Shown here in pieces: positions 5,831 to 8,510 of a DNA stretch of 8,510 nucleotides. Numbering within the stretch: position 1 is the stretch's first letter; every line of letters starts with the position of its first letter. Where the stretch lies: assembly GCA_024636595.1 (NCBI GenBank), contig JAGXGT010000125.1, positions 1 to 8,510 on the forward strand. Reading direction: 5' to 3'. The position numbers and the translations under genes were made by a program. Source of the stretch: Sphingomonadales bacterium (GTDB lineage: Bacteria > Pseudomonadota > Alphaproteobacteria > Sphingomonadales > Sphingomonadaceae). The notes beneath the pieces were generated by a model. The model had not been told where the DNA came from. It saw only the letters and a program-made list of their open reading frames with translations, and did not search any database.

Positions 5831-8155
5831 TCACGCCGACAACCGCGCCTCTTCAAATGCACAATCCAGCCATTCGGCTTCAAAAACTTCGGGAGTTACC
5901 GGCTTGGAGATATGCCAACCCTGGCCGAAATCGCATCGGTAGCGGGTCAGCAACTCCAAACAGGGCTGGTCCTCAATCCCTTCGGCCACAATCTTGTAAC
6001 CCAGAGCGTGAGCCATTTTGATGGTTGATACTACCATCACCCGGTTGACGTTATCGGTTGTCATTGTCTTGACAAAGCTTTGATCCAGTTTGATTTCGCT
6101 AACCGGAAGGCGCTGCAGATAGCTCATGCTTGATTGCCCCGTACCATAGTCATCGATCGATACCCTGATACCGGAATTCTGGATAAGTTTCAGCGCATAA
6201 ACGGATCGTTCGGGGTCCGCCATTGTTGCTGTTTCAGTGACTTCAAATACAATCTGGGCGTTGTCGACATCCGAATTTTCGACCATGCCAATGGCCTTGT
6301 TGACAAAGTCCTTGTCGCCGAGAAGTTTGGCAGAAATATTGACCGAGCAGCTCAAGCCAGGCCGCCGCTTGCCCCATTTCGTCAAGTCATCAAGCGCGTG
6401 CTGCAAAACATGGTAAGTAAGCCTATCAATGCGACCGGCTTTTTCCAGCAGCGGAATGAAGATTTCCGGGCTGATCAAGCCGCGCTCGGGATGCTGCCAA
6501 CGAACTAGCGCCTCCGCGCCATCGAGCTTGTTCGCCAACAGGTTCCATTTCGGTTGATAGACCACGCCCAGATTGCCACCCTCAATCGCCTGATCCAGTT
6601 CCATGAGCAGGTTACGCTTTTGACCAACTGCTTGGTCGGACTCGAAATCGTGCCATGCCCATTTGGTTTCGGCCACCAGAGCCTGTTCAGACGCGATTTT
6701 GGATTGGTCTAGAGAATCGCTGCTAATACCGAAAGTCGTTTCAATTTTGATTTTGGTTTCCTGAGCCATCACCGGAGCCTGCAATAGCGCGGCAGCTGTA
6801 TCGAAATGACCCTGAATATCGACGGTATATTCATTCTTCACAATCCATGCGACCATATCTGGATCGACATGATAGATACATTCATCCCGGGCGAGGAATT
6901 TAAGGCGATCGGCCAGATTCTGGAACAGATCCCTCCGTGACTCACTGCTGGTCAAAATAAGCAACTCGCGAAAGTCTGCAAGCCTGGCGGTCGCAATATA
7001 ACCAAAATTGCTCGTATCTATTATCTTCTGCATGGCCGCTTCATTGGGCAGTCCGCTCATTTCGTAGACATATCGGCTAGTCTGCAACGCCGTGGTTGTT
7101 GTCAGCAATTTTTGCGAAAGCATATAGATTGTAAGAAAGAAGAAGGCCGGAACATTCGAGAATGTGAACAACCGAAGATATTCAGCCAGCAGCAGGAGTA
7201 GCACCAACGCAACGATAGACGCAAAGGCGATGCCGATAAGCCTGCGAGATGACAATTTTCGGCATGCTGCACAGGCAAACATTACGGCCGCTGCAAGCAA
7301 AAGCGCCGGAAATTTTCCAAGGTCCTTTAAATTTGTTCCGTGAATCAGCGTTTCGGTCGCGATCGCCTGAATGACAATGCCGGCCAGCATACCGAAACGA
7401 TTTGTTGAGTATCGGTCGCCCAGTTCAATGGCGGTGGCGCCGATCAATATTTTTTTGCCCTTCAAGTCTAACGGGACTTCTTTCGACTCGATCAAGTCGA
7501 CAAAACTCAGCCGTGGAATTGTTTGCGGATTAATGGACTGATCGATTGCAAAGCTTTGATTGATGTTGCCTGACACTTCCGCCAGCATGCTTGCCATTGA
7601 AGGGCGTGCGGTTGAGGCTGTGGTTGTGCCATAGCTATAGCGGTTCAGCTGACCGCGACTGTCAGGAAACACATTCACCGATGCAAGAAACGCATTGTCC
7701 CGCAGCACCGGGATCGGCAGACTTTCAATAAATTCCGGGCGAATAGTTGATGCGCGCTGGCGGAATGTCGCTAGAATGACCGTGGCTTCGGATTCTTTGA
7801 TCGCGTCGGCAAATATCTGGTCTTGTCTTGCGCTCGAACGTGACGAAAAATCGATATCAAATGCAATTTGCGTGGCGCCCGCTTCATTCAACCTGTCCAG
7901 AGCTTTCGCATAATATTCGCGGGGAAATGGCCAGCGGTTTAACTTCTGCAACGATTCTGCGTCAATTTCGACGATTATGATGTCACCGGATGCTGGTTTG
8001 TCGAGGATGTGGGTACGAAGATTGCTCAGTCTCTGCTCAACGTCGTTGCCGAAGTCGGCAAATACAAGCGCGAAACCCGCCATAAACGCCAATATCCAAG
8101 GCAAAAAAGTCAGCCGAAACGCCGTAGCCCTGATAGAGGAAAAAACAGTCTTCAA
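5831..8155 (-). CDS. CHASE2 sensor protein with degenerate GGDEF and EAL domains
   Basis: This 774-residue inner-membrane signalling protein is a probable c-di-GMP phosphodiesterase. A helix at about 17-34 acts as signal anchor. The periplasmic CHASE2 domain spans about 40-270, with IIIVEIDAESL, WPFPREYYAKAL and ILIGATA as family-like blocks. Three membrane helices follow at about 283-298, 306-326 and 333-350. The region 360-500 resembles a GGDEF domain (GLPN at 368-371), but the signature position reads DPDMV (431-435), so it cannot be an active cyclase. The EAL domain (about 515-765) keeps E548 (EAL), N606, E638, D668 and D669, K689, E725 and Q745, so it is probably catalytic. The CHASE2 ligand is unknown. 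The TTG start is supported by GGAG six bases upstream. The gene is tail-to-tail with the kinase, separated by 81 bp. It lies 121 bp downstream of the Gly/Asn-repeat gene, in the same orientation. Confidence 0.88.
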   Translation of the reverse strand: MKTVFSSIRATAFRLTFLPWILAFMAGFALVFADFGNDVEQRLSNLRTHILDKPASGDIIIVEIDAESLQKLNRWPFPREYYAKALDRLNEAGATQIAFDIDFSSRSSARQDQIFADAIKESEATVILATFRQRASTIRPEFIESLPIPVLRDNAFLASVNVFPDSRGQLNRYSYGTTTASTARPSMASMLAEVSGNINQSFAIDQSINPQTIPRLSFVDLIESKEVPLDLKGKKILIGATAIELGDRYSTNRFGMLAGIVIQAIATETLIHGTNLKDLGKFPALLLAAAVMFACAACRKLSSRRLIGIAFASIVALVLLLLLAEYLRLFTFSNVPAFFFLTIYMLSQKLLTTTTALQTSRYVYEMSGLPNEAAMQKIIDTSNFGYIATARLADFRELLILTSSESRRDLFQNLADRLKFLARDECIYHVDPDMVAWIVKNEYTVDIQGHFDTAAALLQAPVMAQETKIKIETTFGISSDSLDQSKIASEQALVAETKWAWHDFESDQAVGQKRNLLMELDQAIEGGNLGVVYQPKWNLLANKLDGAEALVRWQHPERGLISPEIFIPLLEKAGRIDRLTYHVLQHALDDLTKWGKRRPGLSCSVNISAKLLGDKDFVNKAIGMVENSDVDNAQIVFEVTETATMADPERSVYALKLIQNSGIRVSIDDYGTGQSSMSYLQRLPVSEIKLDQSFVKTMTTDNVNRVMVVSTIKMAHALGYKIVAEGIEDQPCLELLTRYRCDFGQGWHISKPVTPEVFEAEWLDCAFEEARLSA

Positions 8156-8161
8156 TAAAAT

Positions 8162-8165
8162 CTCC
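8162..8165 (-). promoter_or_regulatory. Ribosome-binding site fixing the TTG start
   Basis: On the minus strand GGAG (within GACGGAG) stands six bases before the TTG at 8155-8153. This spacing is good and supports the rare TTG start of the CHASE2-EAL gene. No better ATG or GTG start is placed against this site. Confidence 0.6.
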
Positions 8166-8208
8166 GTCCGTCACTAAACGGTTGCTTTAATAAAGACCTC
8201 TCTATTTT

Positions 8209-8244
8209 GCGTTAATGACTAAACCCCTTTCTACAGATTAACGC
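8209..8244. repeat. Inverted repeat between the repeat-protein and CHASE2-EAL genes
   Basis: The 8-bp arms GCGTTAAT (8209-8216) and ATTAACGC (8237-8244) are perfect reverse complements, 20 bp apart. They are nested inside a second pair, CCGTCAC (8168-8174) and GTGACGG (8258-8264). The inner pair ends 53 bp before the CHASE2-EAL start. No T-run follows on either strand, so this is not a normal terminator. It may be an operator dyad or an mRNA structure, or it may be chance. Confidence 0.35.
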
Positions 8245-8276
8245 CGGAATAGAATTTGTGACGGTGGGCTACTTGT

Positions 8277-8510
8277 TTATTTGGCTTTGCCGTTACCACC
8301 GTTACCGTTACCACCGCCGTTACCGTTGCCACCGCCGTTGCCGCTACCGCCGCCGTTGCCGCTGCCACCGCCATTGCCGTTACCACCGCCATTGCCGTTA
8401 CCACCGCCGTTGCCGCCAGCGTTACCGTCGCCATTACCGCCAGCATTGCCATTGCCGGTACCGCCGGAGTTGCCGTTGCCATTACCGCCGGCATTGCCAT
8501 TGCCGTTACC
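8277..8510 (-). CDS. C-terminal end of a Gly/Asn-repeat protein (partial)
   Basis: The frame is open from the right window edge to a TAA at 8279-8277, giving 77 residues; the N-terminal part lies outside the window. Nearly the whole visible part is glycine and asparagine with a few Ser, Ala, Thr and Asp, and it ends NGKAK. Four octapeptides of the type GNGNGNAG are followed by GNGG and then six hexapeptides of the type GNGNGG. Such tails are flexible and of low complexity; similar ones occur in surface-exposed and secreted proteins. The plus strand could instead read a Pro/Leu repeat, but that would need many TTA leucine codons, which are unusual in DNA of this GC content, so the Gly/Asn reading is preferred. 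The protein family cannot be named. It may be co-transcribed with the downstream CHASE2-EAL gene. Confidence 0.6.
   Translation of the reverse strand, partial: GNGNGNAGGNGNGNSGGTGNGNAGGNGDGNAGGNGGGNGNGGGNGNGGGSGNGGGSGNGGGNGNGGGNGNGGNGKAK
8295..8510 (-). repeat. Tandem repeats with 18-bp and 24-bp periods
   Basis: Positions 8295-8402 hold six imperfect 18-bp units, and 8415-8510 hold four imperfect 24-bp units, joined by a 12-bp half-unit. The array may continue beyond the window edge. Both periods are multiples of three, so unit gain or loss keeps the minus-strand Gly/Asn frame. Most differences between units fall at third codon positions of that frame (GGT/GGC, AAC/AAT). Confidence 0.8.

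Noticed and set aside
5826..5847. Hairpin CGCGGT/ACCGCG at the end of the CHASE2-EAL gene, as a terminator
   Set aside because: The stem is perfect (6 bp, 10-nt loop), but only three T follow on the minus strand, and it overlaps the stop codon. This is not enough to call a terminator.
5739..5942. 67-codon plus-strand frame starting inside the kinase stop region
   Set aside because: It begins at a TTG within the kinase end and runs antisense into the EAL gene. It has no ribosome-binding site and no recognisable domain.
8231..8500. 89-codon minus-strand Ala/Val/Thr/Met-rich frame over the repeat array
   Set aside because: It is the shifted frame of the Gly/Asn repeat. Its start codons lie inside the repeat, and unit differences that are silent in the Gly/Asn frame change residues here (ATG/GTG, GCA/ACG-type changes).
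8295..8510. Tandem repeats as a CRISPR array
   Set aside because: Units of 18 and 24 bp are directly joined without unique spacers and keep a reading frame, so they are a coding repeat.

Overview
The window looks like chromosomal DNA of a Gram-negative bacterium of medium GC content. The gene set and protein style suggest an alphaproteobacterium, possibly a sphingomonad. That placement is inferred from protein character only, because the window has no rRNA or other marker gene.

Positions 1-566 hold no convincing gene. They contain a sigma70-like promoter (313-340), an AT-rich stretch, and a hairpin followed by eight T (405-436). Together these could make a short RNA of about 90 nt or a terminated leader upstream of the first gene. 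Positions 567-5749 hold a compact four-gene glucosylglycerate module. On the plus strand are a MpgP/GpgP-type HAD phosphatase (567-1403) and a GT81 glucosyl-3-phosphoglycerate synthase (1438-2652). Converging on them from the minus strand is a GH13_18-type glucosylglycerate phosphorylase (2649-4412), whose stop codon interlocks with that of the synthase in a single CTAG. Divergent from the phosphorylase is a MOFRL-type glycerate 2-kinase (start about 4475, end 5749).

The four genes form a closed route. NDP-glucose plus 3-phosphoglycerate gives glucosyl-3-phosphoglycerate, which is dephosphorylated to the compatible solute glucosylglycerate. Phosphorolysis then yields glucose-1-phosphate plus glycerate, and glycerate is phosphorylated to 2-phosphoglycerate and returns to glycolysis. 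Synthesis and breakdown lie on opposite strands with no terminator visible between them.

Positions 5831-8155 (minus) encode a 774-residue membrane protein with a CHASE2 sensor, three membrane helices, a degenerate GGDEF domain and an EAL domain that keeps its catalytic residues. It is probably a c-di-GMP phosphodiesterase with an extracytoplasmic sensor. Upstream of it, entering from the right edge on the minus strand (8277-8510), is the C-terminal end of a Gly/Asn-repeat protein. Its 24-bp repeats change to 18-bp repeats. A nested inverted repeat lies in the gap between these two genes.

No tRNA, rRNA, CRISPR array, insertion sequence or phage gene was seen. No wholly new system is evident. 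The points most worth following are the strand arrangement of the solute module, the possible short RNA, and the repeat protein beside the CHASE2-EAL gene.
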